Origin: Streptomyces iranensis
GTDB taxonomy: Bacteria; Actinomycetota; Actinomycetes; Streptomycetales; Streptomycetaceae
Direction: 5' to 3'
Length of the DNA stretch: 64,000 nt
Assembly: GCF_017874715.1 (NCBI RefSeq)
Contig: NZ_JAGGLR010000038.1
Span: 16,955-80,954 of the forward strand
The first letter of the stretch is position 1; each line of letters opens with the position of its first letter. A model generated the notes under the pieces. It made no database searches, had not been told where the DNA came from, and was given only the letters and a program-made list of their open reading frames with translations. Below are positions 41,660 to 50,140 of this stretch, one piece after another. The position numbers and the translations under genes were made by a program.

Positions 41660-42532
41660 TCAGTTCTTCACTCCGTTGAAGGTGGGCCGTGTCGCTCCGT
41701 AGGACATCCGTGATTCTTTGAGAATGCGCTGGTAGGTGCCGTCGGCCCACAGCTTGTCGAAGCCTTTGGTGACCAGTGCGGCCATGGCCTTGTCGTCCTT
41801 CTTCACCACGACGGCGAACGGCTTGGCCGGGAGCGGCTGGAGTACGGCACGGAATCTGCCGGGCTCGGTGCGGTCGAAGAACGCGAGGTTCTCGCCGCCC
41901 TGGATCGCCACGTCGGCACGGTTCTGCTCCAACTGGAGGCGGGCCGCGGCGCCGGAGTCGGTGGGCAGGATCCGGATGGCGGGCCTGCCCGCGCCGGTGC
42001 AGTACTTCTTGTTGAATTCCAGCGCCTGGCCGTAGTAGTCCGTCGTCTTGCTCACGGCGAGTTTCTTGCCGCAGACGTCCTGGCGCCCGCGGAAGTCCGC
42101 GGCCCTCTTGGGCAGCGTGTACAGCCGGCCGACGGTTTTGAAGTAGTCGACGAAGTCCACCGTCTGCTGTCGTTCGACGGTGTCGGAGATGCCCGACATC
42201 ACCATATCGACGCGGGAGGTGGCCACGGAGTTCATGAGCTGGTCAAAGCGCTGCTCCTCGAAGATGACCTTGAGCCCGAGCTTCTTGCCCAGCGCCCTGG
42301 CCAGTTCGACGTCCACACCGGAGAGGGCGTTGGTCTTGTCGTCGCGGTACTCCATGGGCGGGAAGTCCGGTGAGAGGGCGACCTTTAGCTGCTTGTCTTT
42401 GGTGATCGAGGGCGGGAGCTTGTCGGCGCCGGCGGCGGAGCCGGGCAGGGTCGTACTAACGCAGCCGGTCAGCGAGACCGCCGTGCCGACGCCGATCAGG
42501 GTGGCCGCGAGAGCGCGGAGCGGACGGGACAT
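41660..42532 (-). CDS. Amino-acid ABC transporter substrate-binding lipoprotein
   Basis: 290 residues with AGGAG before the ATG. The signal peptide ends in the lipobox SLTGC (Cys24). The SBP_bac_3 pattern is clear: LKVALSPDFPPMEYRDDKT, GVDVELARALGKKLGLKV, RVDMVMSGISDTVERQQTV, ADVAIQGGENLAFFDR and WADGTYQRILKESRM. It is the polar or acidic amino acid type, so the ligand should be an amino acid or a close derivative. It is the receptor of the importer encoded upstream. Confidence 0.93.
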   Translation of the reverse strand: MSRPLRALAATLIGVGTAVSLTGCVSTTLPGSAAGADKLPPSITKDKQLKVALSPDFPPMEYRDDKTNALSGVDVELARALGKKLGLKVIFEEQRFDQLMNSVATSRVDMVMSGISDTVERQQTVDFVDYFKTVGRLYTLPKRAADFRGRQDVCGKKLAVSKTTDYYGQALEFNKKYCTGAGRPAIRILPTDSGAAARLQLEQNRADVAIQGGENLAFFDRTEPGRFRAVLQPLPAKPFAVVVKKDDKAMAALVTKGFDKLWADGTYQRILKESRMSYGATRPTFNGVKN

Positions 42533-42553
42533 GGGTGTCGTCTCCTGCACGGG

Positions 42554-43336
42554 TTAGAGGACTCGGGCCAGGAACGACCGGGTACGCGGGTGCCGGGGGG
42601 TGACGAGCACCTCGGACGGCGGTCCGATCTCCAGGACCTCGCCGCCGTCCATGAAGGCCACCCGGTCGGCGACCTCCCGGGCGAAGGCGATCTCATGGGT
42701 GACCACGATCATGGTGAGTCCGCTGCGCGCGAGGTCCTTCATGACGTCCAGGACCTCGCCGACCAGTTCCGGGTCCAGTGCGGAGGTCGGCTCGTCGAAG
42801 AGCATCAGATCGGGTTCCATGGCGAGGGCGCGGGCGATGGCGATGCGCTGCTGCTGACCGCCCGAGAGCTGGCGCGGGTAGGCGTCGGCCTTGTCGGCGA
42901 GCCCCACCCGGGTCAGCAGTGACATGGCGCGTTCGCGGGCTTCCCCGCGGGGTACGCGCTTGACGCCGACGGGCGCGTCCATGACGTTGTCCAGGGCCGT
43001 CATATGCGGGAAGAGGTTGAATTTCTGGAAGACCATGCCGATGCGCCGGCGCTGGCGTGCGATGGCCCGCTCGTTGAGCTCATGCAGTTGGTTGCCCTGC
43101 TGGCGGTAGCCGATGACCTCGTCGCCCACCCAGACGCGGCCCGAGTTCACCTGCTCCAGGTGGTTGATGCAGCGCAGAAAGGTGCTCTTGCCTGATCCCG
43201 AGGGGCCGAGGAGGCAGACCACTTCCCCCCGGTGGACCTCAAGGTCGACGCCCCGCAGGACCTCCAGGTCGCCGTAGCTCTTGTGCACCGACTCGGCTCG
43301 GACCAGCGCACGTTCGATGCTCGTGGTGGCACACAT
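42554..43336 (-). CDS. Polar amino-acid ABC transporter ATP-binding protein
   Basis: 260 residues. Walker A GPSGSGKST at residues 44-52, Q-loop VFQKFNLFPHMTALDNVM, signature LSGGQQQRIAIARALAM, Walker B LMLFDEPTSALDP and H-loop VVTHE. These are hallmarks of the PAAT group. The ATG shares one base with the permease stop, with a GTG one codon before as alternative start. Confidence 0.94.
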   Translation of the reverse strand: MCATTSIERALVRAESVHKSYGDLEVLRGVDLEVHRGEVVCLLGPSGSGKSTFLRCINHLEQVNSGRVWVGDEVIGYRQQGNQLHELNERAIARQRRRIGMVFQKFNLFPHMTALDNVMDAPVGVKRVPRGEARERAMSLLTRVGLADKADAYPRQLSGGQQQRIAIARALAMEPDLMLFDEPTSALDPELVGEVLDVMKDLARSGLTMIVVTHEIAFAREVADRVAFMDGGEVLEIGPPSEVLVTPRHPRTRSFLARVL

Positions 43337-44325
43337 CACGAGACCGCCTTCTTCTGGTTGATGACCTTACGCAGCCGTTGGAGGGGCGTATCGGGCAGCG
43401 AGCGGCTGCTGCTGCCCTTGGCGAAGTGCCGCTCCAGGTAGTACTGGACGACCGAGAGGACGGAGACCGCGGCGAGGTACCAGATGGCACACACGATCAG
43501 CAGTTCCATGATCCGGTTGTTGACGAAGTAGATGTGCTGGGCCTCGGAGAGAATCTCGCTGACTCCGATGGCCGAGGCCAGCGATGTCGTCTTGAGCATG
43601 CCGATGGTCTCGTTCCCGATCGGCGGCAGGATGACGCGCATCGCCTGAGGCAGCACGATCTTCCTCATGGTGCGCAGCCGGGACATGCCCAGGGCCTGGG
43701 CGGCTTCCGTCTGTCCCTCGTCGATGGAGAGGATGCCGGCGCGGACCACCTCGGAGGTGTATGCCCCTTGGTTGAGACCCAGGCCGATGGCGGCGGCCAC
43801 GAAGGGGGTGACCAGGTCGACGGTGCGGGCACCGCCCAGTCCGGGAAGCCAGATGTAGGGGAAGAGCAGCCCGATGTTGAACCAGGCCAGCAACTGGAGA
43901 TAGACCGGGGTGCCGCGGAACACCCAGACGTAGAGCCAGCCGACGCCGGAGGTGACCGGATTGCGGGAAAGCCGCATCATCGCGACGACGACACCCAGGG
44001 CAACGCCCAGGACCATGCCGACGACCGTGAGGACGAGCGTGAGGAGGAGCCCCTTGAGGAGCACGCCCATCGTGAGGTAGTGCCTGACGACTCCCCAGTC
44101 GATGGCCGCGTGGGCGAGCGAGTACGCCAGCCAGCAGAGGAAGGCGACGACCGCGAGCGCGCCGAGCCAGCGCCCGTAGTGCGTCCGGGGCACAGCGGTG
44201 AGGTCGGCGGTCGGTACGGAATCGCTTCTCTTCGCGGGGGCTTCGGACATGACCTGGCTCTCTTCTCGGGGTACGGCGGTCTCAGCGGATACCGGCCGGC
44301 CAGTCGGGCCCTCGGCGGGACTCAT
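43336..44325 (-). CDS. Polar amino-acid ABC transporter permease
   Basis: 329 residues from the ATG on the ATGA overlap with the lyase gene; an ATG 25 codons later, giving MSEAPAKRSD, is possible. His/Glu/Gln/Arg-type permease with the pattern GLLLTLVLTVVGMVLGVALG, WVFRGTPVYLQLLAWF, YTSEVVRAGILSIDEGQTEA, AQALGMSRLRTMRKIVLPQA and PPIGNETIGMLKTTSLAS. A single permease implies a homodimer channel. Confidence 0.93.
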   Translation of the reverse strand: MSPAEGPTGRPVSAETAVPREESQVMSEAPAKRSDSVPTADLTAVPRTHYGRWLGALAVVAFLCWLAYSLAHAAIDWGVVRHYLTMGVLLKGLLLTLVLTVVGMVLGVALGVVVAMMRLSRNPVTSGVGWLYVWVFRGTPVYLQLLAWFNIGLLFPYIWLPGLGGARTVDLVTPFVAAAIGLGLNQGAYTSEVVRAGILSIDEGQTEAAQALGMSRLRTMRKIVLPQAMRVILPPIGNETIGMLKTTSLASAIGVSEILSEAQHIYFVNNRIMELLIVCAIWYLAAVSVLSVVQYYLERHFAKGSSSRSLPDTPLQRLRKVINQKKAVS

Positions 44326-45755
44326 GTCCGCGGGCCCGTGTAGTCCGCCGCCCAGTTGCGCTGGTCCGCGACGAGTTCTTCCAGTTCGTGGATCTGCTCG
44401 TCCACCCGGGCCGGTGCGGTGCCCCCCTGACCGCTGCGCGCGGCCAGCGCCGCCTCGACGGTGAGGACGGACCGCACCTCCGGTGTGAGCCGAGGGTCGA
44501 TTTGTGCGTAGTCGTCGTCGCTCAGCTCCAGGAGGTCGAGGCCGCGTTCCTCGCAGAGCTGCACCACGGCGCCGGTGACCTCGTGCGCCTCGCTGAAGGG
44601 GACGCCCTGGCGTGCGAGCCAGTCCGCGATCTCGGTGGCGAGAGTGAATCCCGCCGTGGCCTGGGCCCGCAGCTCGTCGGCATGGACGACCAGGGTCCGC
44701 ACCAGGCCGGACATCGCCGGAAGGACGGTGAGCAGGGTCTCGACCGTGTCGAGGGCCGAGCGCTTGTCCTCCGCCAGGTCGCGGTTGTAGGCGAGCGGCA
44801 GTCCCTTCAGCGCGCCGAGGACGCCCATCAGATTGCCCATGAGCCGACCGGCCTTCCCCCGGGCAAGCTCGGCGATATCGGGGTTCTTCTTCTGCGGCAT
44901 GATCGACGAGCCGGTGGCGAAACGGTCGTCCAGGCCGACCCAGCGAAACTGCCGGCTCGCCCAGAGGCAGATCTCCTCGGCGAGCCGGGAGATGTCGACG
45001 GCCAGCATGGCGCCGACGAAGAGGAATTCGGCGACGTGGTCCCGGCCGGCCACCGCGTCGATGGAGTTCGTGCAGGGACGGTCGTATCCAAGTTCCTCGG
45101 CGGAACGCTCGGGGCTCAGCGCGATCGCGGAACCCGCGAGGGCTGCGGCACCCAGCGGGGAGCGCGCGCTGCGCCGGTCCCAGTCGCGCAGCCGGTCGAT
45201 GTCGCGGCCGATCGCGTGCGCGTGGGCGAGGAGCTGGTGCCCGAAGGTGATCGGCTGTGCGGGCTGGAGATGCGTGAAGCCGGGAGCCGGGGTGGTGCGG
45301 TGTTCGCGGGCCTGGGCCAGCAGGGCGTCCACGAGGTCCGCGCCGGCCTCGGCCAGCCTGCGCACCTTGTCCCGCAGATACAGCCGCAGGTCATTGGCGG
45401 CCTGGTCGTTACGGGATCGCCCGGCGCGCAGCTTGCCGCCGACGACGCCCAGCCGCTCACTCAGCACCCGCTCCAGGAACGTATGCACGTCTTCGTCCTC
45501 GGGCTGCGGCCCGACCTCGCCGCGCCGGTACTCCCCGTCGAGTACGTCGATGGCCTGAAGCAGCGTGGCGAGCTCGCTGTCGTCCAGCAGGCCCGCACGG
45601 CGCAGCTCACGCGCATGAGAGCGCGATCCCGCGAGATCGTAGGGCGCCATGTCGAAATAGCCCGGCTCCGAACGCGAGAGCTTGGTGAGCGCATCGTCCG
45701 GGGCGTTGCGGAAGCGCCCGCCCCAGAGACGGGTGGGGGCAGCGTGAGTGGACAT
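44322..45755 (-). CDS. Argininosuccinate lyase-family C-N lyase
   Basis: 477 residues, the usual ArgH length. Motifs: LWGGRF, GKLRAGRSRNDQAANDLR, PAPGFTHLQPAQPITFGHQ, NSIDAVAGRDHVAEF and the catalytic-loop signature GSSIMPQKKNP. In place of LQEDKE, usual next to the substrate pocket, this protein has LAEDKRS. No argG or other arginine gene is near; instead it heads an operon with an amino-acid importer, two deacetylase-like hydrolases and an MmgE/PrpD protein. The ArgH family also includes EDDS lyase and iminodisuccinate lyase, so a fumarate-forming cleavage of an N-substituted aspartate is a plausible alternative to arginine synthesis. Confidence 0.9.
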   Translation of the reverse strand: MSTHAAPTRLWGGRFRNAPDDALTKLSRSEPGYFDMAPYDLAGSRSHARELRRAGLLDDSELATLLQAIDVLDGEYRRGEVGPQPEDEDVHTFLERVLSERLGVVGGKLRAGRSRNDQAANDLRLYLRDKVRRLAEAGADLVDALLAQAREHRTTPAPGFTHLQPAQPITFGHQLLAHAHAIGRDIDRLRDWDRRSARSPLGAAALAGSAIALSPERSAEELGYDRPCTNSIDAVAGRDHVAEFLFVGAMLAVDISRLAEEICLWASRQFRWVGLDDRFATGSSIMPQKKNPDIAELARGKAGRLMGNLMGVLGALKGLPLAYNRDLAEDKRSALDTVETLLTVLPAMSGLVRTLVVHADELRAQATAGFTLATEIADWLARQGVPFSEAHEVTGAVVQLCEERGLDLLELSDDDYAQIDPRLTPEVRSVLTVEAALAARSGQGGTAPARVDEQIHELEELVADQRNWAADYTGPRT

Positions 45756-45868
45756 GTGCGAGTCTCCCTCAAGGGTCTAATCGCTCGGCAGCGGCACGAA
45801 GCGAGCAGCGTCAGGTCTCCGGCCAGGGCAGGGCATGTCAGGCTGGGACGGCTGGATCGCCCGACTGC

Positions 45869-45992
45869 CTGATTGTCGGACACTTTCAAGTTGCCGTAGC
45901 GCAGTCAAGGGTTCTGACGGTCGGCATCCACCCTTTCTCCGCCTGAGTAATCTGCCGGTAAGCTGGTTGAAACAACATCGTCCGGCAATCAG
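45869..45992. promoter_or_regulatory. Paired GntR-type operator half-sites
   Basis: ctgattgtcgga (45869-45880) and its near reverse complement tccggcaatcag (45981-45992) flank the divergent promoter region of the lyase operon and the GntR gene. A related atctgccggtaa lies between them, and the left copy continues into a tgtcggaca palindrome. The arrangement suggests several binding sites for the adjacent GntR regulator. Confidence 0.6.
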
Positions 45993-46015
45993 ACACTCAA
46001 TCGACAAGGGGCGTC

Positions 46016-46672
46016 ATGGCGCTGGGGCCGATCAAGATCGACCGCTCGGGGACCGTGGACCGCGTGGCCCACGCACTGCGCGAGGAGATGTACCGGGGGG
46101 CACTCGAAGGCGGCACGTCCCTCCGGGAGGTGAACGTGGCCGAGAGCATGGGTGTCGCCCGCAGCACCGTACGAGAGGCGTTCCAGGTCCTCACGGGGGA
46201 GGGGCTGCTCGTCCGGCGGCCGAACCGCGGAGTAGAGGTCCGCCGGCTCGGCGAAGAAGAGATCGAGGACATCTTCAAGGCCCGGCGCATACTGGAGACG
46301 AGCGCGGCACGCTCGGTCGTACAGGCCACCCGCTCCGACATCGTGGCGCTCGCCTCGGCCCAGACCGCCTACGAACAGGCCGCCGCCGACTCCACCGACG
46401 CCGCCCCCATCACCGAAGCCCACCTCGCCGTCCACGTCGCCATCGTCGGCCTCCTGGGCTCCCCCCGCCTGACGGCAACGGCCCACCAACTCATGTCGGA
46501 TATCCGGCTGGCCGTCGCCACCATCGACCGCACCAGCGACGACCTGCCGGCACAGGTGGAGGAGCACAAAACCATCGTGACCCTGATCCGTCAGGCAAAA
46601 GGCGAGGAGGCGGCGCAACTCCTGGACGCCCACCTCACACACGCGAAGGCGTTCATGCCGAAAAGCGACTGA
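46016..46672 (+). CDS. GntR-family regulator (FCD subgroup)
   Basis: 218 residues. N-terminal winged HTH (RVAHALREEMYRGALEGGTS, VNVAESMGVARSTVREAFQV, GLLVRRPNRGVEVRRL) and a C-terminal FCD helical domain (DIFKARRILETSAARSV, HLAVHVAIVGLLGSPRL, EEHKTIVTLIRQAKGEEA) that binds carboxylate ligands with a metal. It faces the lyase-transporter operon across a 260-base region containing repeated half-sites, so it is probably its repressor, responding to a substrate or product. Confidence 0.92.
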   Translation: MALGPIKIDRSGTVDRVAHALREEMYRGALEGGTSLREVNVAESMGVARSTVREAFQVLTGEGLLVRRPNRGVEVRRLGEEEIEDIFKARRILETSAARSVVQATRSDIVALASAQTAYEQAAADSTDAAPITEAHLAVHVAIVGLLGSPRLTATAHQLMSDIRLAVATIDRTSDDLPAQVEEHKTIVTLIRQAKGEEAAQLLDAHLTHAKAFMPKSD

Positions 46673-46689
46673 TCACCCCCTCACGTCGG

Positions 46690-48135
46690 TCACGACCGCT
46701 CAGGTCGATCACTCGGCCGAGAAGCGCGCAACCAGCGCGGGGTGTCGGCGCCCAGGAGGCCGGGGGGACGGGCCCAGTCGAGGGGGCCCGCCGGGGTGGC
46801 GATCGGTGCGCGGGCGTGGTGCAGCGTGCCCAGGTCGGAGGCGGTCTCGGTCAGCCAGGGCGCCGGGTCATGGGCGGGGCCGTCCGCCAGAGCGGCCGGG
46901 CCGATGCCGTGGGTCAGCCAGGACGCCGTGCCCGCGAGGGACAGCCGCAGATGGCGCCCGGCGCCTTCCTCCTGGCGCTCGGTCAGCGCCCGCAGCACCG
47001 CCGCCGCCAGCAGATAGCCGGTGCCGTGGTCGAGGGCCTGGGCGGGCAGCGCCCCCGGGTGGCCGTCGCCATCGCCCTTCGCCTCGATCGCGGCGATGCC
47101 GGTGGCCGCCTGGACCAGGCTGTCGAAACCACGCCGCCCGGCCCAGGGCCCGGACCAGCCCCATGCGCACAGCTGGGCCACGACCAGCCCGGGGTGGCGC
47201 TCCAGCAGGGCGTCCGGGGCGAGCCCGAAGCGGTCGAGCGCACCGGGTCGGTAGCCGGTGACCACGACATCGGCGTCGGCGAGCAGCGCCTCGAAGGTCC
47301 GGCGGTCCTCGGGCGCGGCGAGGTCGAGCGCGGCCGAATGCTTGCCGAAGCCGGTGTCGGCGTGGGCGTCCGGGTCCTCGGGCAGCCCGGGGGAGTCGAT
47401 ACGCAGCACGTCGGCGCCGAGCAGGGCCAGGGTGCGGGTGGCCACCGGCCCGGCGATGACCCGGGTCAGATCGAGTACGCGTACGCCGTTCGCGGGCAGC
47501 GCGCCGTTCATGGGCGGGGGCGCTTCCCGGAGGCGGCGCGGGGCGGCCTCCCCGACCTGCCGGGACTCGATCAACGGCAGCGCGCCCAGCGGGATCTCGC
47601 TCTCGCCCGGCTCCGCCACGGCCACGGCCAGACCGCCCGCCGCGTAGACGGTCTCCTGGATCGCGCGGGCGGGGCGGGCCGCGAGCGCCGCCGCCAGTTC
47701 GTCCGGCCCGGTGTCGCCGGGGAGGCCGAGGGCGGTGAGCAGCCGGGCCCGGTGGTGGGGGTAGTTGGCGTGCGTGCGGACCCACCCGTCGGCCGCGCGC
47801 CAGAAGCCGGACAGCGGGGCGAAGTTGGTGGGCTTCCGGCCGTCGATCCGCAGGTGCCGTTCGCTGACGAACGCGGTGGCGACGGCGCCCTCGTCGACCC
47901 GTACCGCAGGAACGGCCCCGCCGGAGCGCCGCGCGCCCAGCTCGGCGGCGGCCAGCGAGCACACGCCCACGGTGGCGCGGGCCAGCTCGGCCACGGGCAG
48001 CCGGGCGGGCAGTCCGCCGCTCACCGCGTGGTACGTCACCCGCTCCAGCAGCGCGGGGTCGCCGCCGAGGGCGGCCCAGGCATGGGCGGTGGCCGCGTCC
48101 CGCGTGTCCTGTGGTGGTACATCGCTCCTCGTCAT
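46690..48135 (-). CDS. CoA transferase, CaiB/BaiF family
   Basis: 481 residues from the ATG giving MTRSDVPPQDT. The class III CoA-transferase pattern is VRVLDLTRVIAGPVATRTLA, LGADVLRID, FGKHSAALDLAAPEDR, ADVVVTGYRPGALDRFGL and AQLCAWGWSGPWAGRRGFDS. It is longer than usual (about 400), with an N-terminal 200 residues that look like a degenerate second domain. The catalytic Asp expected after the conserved glycines may lie in GFDSLVQAATG. It ends 17 bases from the GntR gene stop, convergent with it. No pathway is indicated. Confidence 0.85.
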   Translation of the reverse strand: MTRSDVPPQDTRDAATAHAWAALGGDPALLERVTYHAVSGGLPARLPVAELARATVGVCSLAAAELGARRSGGAVPAVRVDEGAVATAFVSERHLRIDGRKPTNFAPLSGFWRAADGWVRTHANYPHHRARLLTALGLPGDTGPDELAAALAARPARAIQETVYAAGGLAVAVAEPGESEIPLGALPLIESRQVGEAAPRRLREAPPPMNGALPANGVRVLDLTRVIAGPVATRTLALLGADVLRIDSPGLPEDPDAHADTGFGKHSAALDLAAPEDRRTFEALLADADVVVTGYRPGALDRFGLAPDALLERHPGLVVAQLCAWGWSGPWAGRRGFDSLVQAATGIAAIEAKGDGDGHPGALPAQALDHGTGYLLAAAVLRALTERQEEGAGRHLRLSLAGTASWLTHGIGPAALADGPAHDPAPWLTETASDLGTLHHARAPIATPAGPLDWARPPGLLGADTPRWLRASRPSDRPERS

Positions 48136-48180
48136 GGGCTCATTGTGCGCCTGGCCACCTGAGCGCCTCACGGCGAGTGC

Positions 48181-48218
48181 CCCGCCCTCTCCTCCTGGTC
48201 GGGGACGGAGAGGGCGGG
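48181..48218. terminator. Terminator downstream of the protease gene
   Basis: cccgccctctcc (48181-48192) with ggagagggcggg (48207-48218), perfect 12-bp stem with a 14-base loop, between the secreted-protease gene (minus strand) and the start of the CoA-transferase gene on the same strand. Confidence 0.8.
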
Positions 48219-48240
48219 CCGTGCGAGGTGGGTGGCGGGC

Positions 48241-49248
48241 CTATGCGGCGCCCGCCTGCTGGTAGAGGCCGAGGGCCTCGTTGCCCAGCGTCGGGTGGTA
48301 TTCGTTCGCGCCCGCGCTGACGCTGATGTTGCCGATCAGATAGCCCGCGCCGCCGGAGAAGTCGGCGAGGAAGCCGCCGCCGCTCGACCCTCCGGTCTGG
48401 ACGCAGTCGATGCCCCACATCGTGGAGCCGGGACGGCCCGCGTCGGCGAACTCATTGCCCTCGCAGTGGTTCAGCCGCTCGCCGTTGCCCTCGGCGGCGG
48501 AGCCTCCGTAGCCGAAGGAGTGGACATGGCGGCCGGTCTGCGAGTTGAAGGCGATGCCCTGGGCGCCCACGGTGTCGGCCAGGGTGCGGCCGTTCAACGT
48601 GTTCATCACGGCGAAGGCGTAGTCCCAGTTGGCGTTGCCCCGGGTGGAGACGTACTGGGCGTCCCAGAAGAGGCGGCGGGCGGCGAAGGTGCCGTAGGGG
48701 CGGTTCCCGTTGTTGTAGCCCGGGATGAAGACCCAGTTGCGGTAGCCGGTTCCGGTGGCCGCGTCCACGGTGCAGTGGCCGGCGGTGAGCACGACGGACT
48801 TGTTGTCGCTGTTGGCGACGGTGGCGGAGCAGGCGAAGGTGCCACCGGAGGCGTTCTGGAAGAAGACCTTGCCCGCCGTGGTGCTGATCAGGCCGCCGCC
48901 GGTCCAGGCGGTGGGGGACGTGGCGCGGGGCGAGGGCGCGGAGACGGGGGCGGTGGGGCCCGGGAGCGGGGGCACGCTCACCCGCTCACCCGTGGTGGGC
49001 GCCGGGTCCGCGAGCTTCGCGCCGCGGGCGGCGGGCAGGGTGGTGACGTCCCTGGCGGTGCGCAGCCGTTCCGCCGTCCAGAAGCGGACGGCGGCGCGCT
49101 GCTCCTCGGTGGGGACGGAGGTTCCCTGAGCGGAGGGAGCAGGGTGGGCCGGGGCCGGGGCGGGGGTGGCGGCGTGGGCGGTGGTTCCGGCGGTCCAGCT
49201 GAGGGTGGCGAGGGTGAGGGCGCTGAATAAGGTGACGACACGTCTCAT
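48241..49248 (-). CDS. Secreted trypsin-like serine protease
   Basis: 335 residues with GGAG before the ATG. Sec signal peptide (VVTLFSALTLATLSWTAGTTAHA), then a Pro/Ala-rich propeptide-like stretch. The chymotrypsin-fold triad is visible as VLTAGHC (His), NWDYAFAVM (Asp) and GGSSGGGF (Ser), with cysteines in FACSATV and AGHC forming the usual first disulfide and others at HCEGN and IDCVQ. The C terminus ends soon after NISVSAGANEYHPTLGNEAL. A 26-bp perfect palindrome lies 35 bases upstream of the start. Confidence 0.9.
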   Translation of the reverse strand: MRRVVTLFSALTLATLSWTAGTTAHAATPAPAPAHPAPSAQGTSVPTEEQRAAVRFWTAERLRTARDVTTLPAARGAKLADPAPTTGERVSVPPLPGPTAPVSAPSPRATSPTAWTGGGLISTTAGKVFFQNASGGTFACSATVANSDNKSVVLTAGHCTVDAATGTGYRNWVFIPGYNNGNRPYGTFAARRLFWDAQYVSTRGNANWDYAFAVMNTLNGRTLADTVGAQGIAFNSQTGRHVHSFGYGGSAAEGNGERLNHCEGNEFADAGRPGSTMWGIDCVQTGGSSGGGFLADFSGGAGYLIGNISVSAGANEYHPTLGNEALGLYQQAGAA

Positions 49249-49282
49249 GCGGTCGACTCCAAGTCCGTTGGAGGTACCCGAG

Positions 49283-49308
49283 AGCGTCAGACAACGTTGT
49301 CTGACGCT
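49283..49308. promoter_or_regulatory. 26-bp perfect palindrome upstream of the protease gene
   Basis: agcgtcagacaac (49283-49295) is followed by its exact reverse complement (49296-49308), centred on ACAACGTTGT, the centre of many LacI-family operators. Its position 35 bases before the start codon overlaps the expected promoter or leader. No LacI gene is in the window. Confidence 0.75.
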
Positions 49309-49413
49309 TTGTCGCCGGTAGGGTGCCACGACTGGTCCAGACCTGCCATGAGGCCGGACATCACAATTAGGGATCCCCCTAGCGCACGCGCGATGCGCCC
49401 GCCGTAAGTGCGG

Positions 49414-49465
49414 CCGGGAGCGCCGTACGTGCAGGGACGCCGGGAGCGCCGTACGTGCAGGGACG
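49414..49465. repeat. Perfect 26-bp tandem repeat
   Basis: Two identical units beginning ccgggagcgccgtacgtgca (49414-49439 and 49440-49465) in the 358-base gap between the protease and the membrane-protein gene. No gene is seen in this gap. Confidence 0.9.
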
Positions 49466-49606
49466 CACGGTGGAGGTCGCGGCGAAGGGCATCGGCGGGC
49501 GACCTGGCGCAGAGGCCGGGTGGACCCCCGGGAGACACTGTTCTCCACCCCTGATTCCACCTCTGGGTCCAGGTGCGGAAGGGCGCGTGGCAGCACGCTT
49601 GGGGGC

Positions 49607-50140
49607 ATGACAACGACCGAGTGGATCACCGACATCGCCCTCATCCTCGTCGTCTTCCGGCAACTGCGGGAAGGCCGTCTGGACCTCAAATCCTTCCTCA
49701 TCCCGCTGGGCATCGTGGCCTTCGTGGTCCGTACGTACCTGGACGGCGTTCCCACCGCGGGCAACGACCTGGTGCTGGTGGGGGCGCTGATGGGCGTGGG
49801 CGCCGTGCTCGGCGTCGCCGGCGGTGTGTACACCCGGGTCCGGGCGCTCGGCGGAGACATCCTGGTCAAGGCCGGTGCGGTCTCGGCGGCTCTCTGGGTG
49901 CTGGGCATGGGCGCGCGCATGGGATTCCAGCTGTGGGTCGAGCACGGCGGTGGCGCCGACGACGTGGCCCGGTTCAGCGTCGCCCACCACATCACGGGCG
50001 ACCAGGCATGGGTGGCGGCGTTCGTCCTGATGGCTCTCACCGAGGTGGTCACGCGGCTGGCCACGATCTTCCTGCGCAGCGGGCTGGTGCCCCGCGAGCA
50101 GCCGGCCCCGGCGGCGAACCACCTCCTGGCCCGACCGTGA
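49607..50140 (+). CDS. Uncharacterised membrane protein of the two-component operon
   Basis: 177 residues from the ATG giving MTTTEWITDIALILVVFRQL. Four to five membrane segments (LIPLGIVAFVVRTYL, LVLVGALMGVGAVLGVAGGVY, LVKAGAVSAALWVLGMGARMGF, AWVAAFVLMALTEVVTRL). The stop overlaps the kinase GTG (GTGA), so it is translationally coupled to the sensor. A role as its membrane partner is an inference. No family is named with confidence. Confidence 0.75.
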   Translation: MTTTEWITDIALILVVFRQLREGRLDLKSFLIPLGIVAFVVRTYLDGVPTAGNDLVLVGALMGVGAVLGVAGGVYTRVRALGGDILVKAGAVSAALWVLGMGARMGFQLWVEHGGGADDVARFSVAHHITGDQAWVAAFVLMALTEVVTRLATIFLRSGLVPREQPAPAANHLLARP

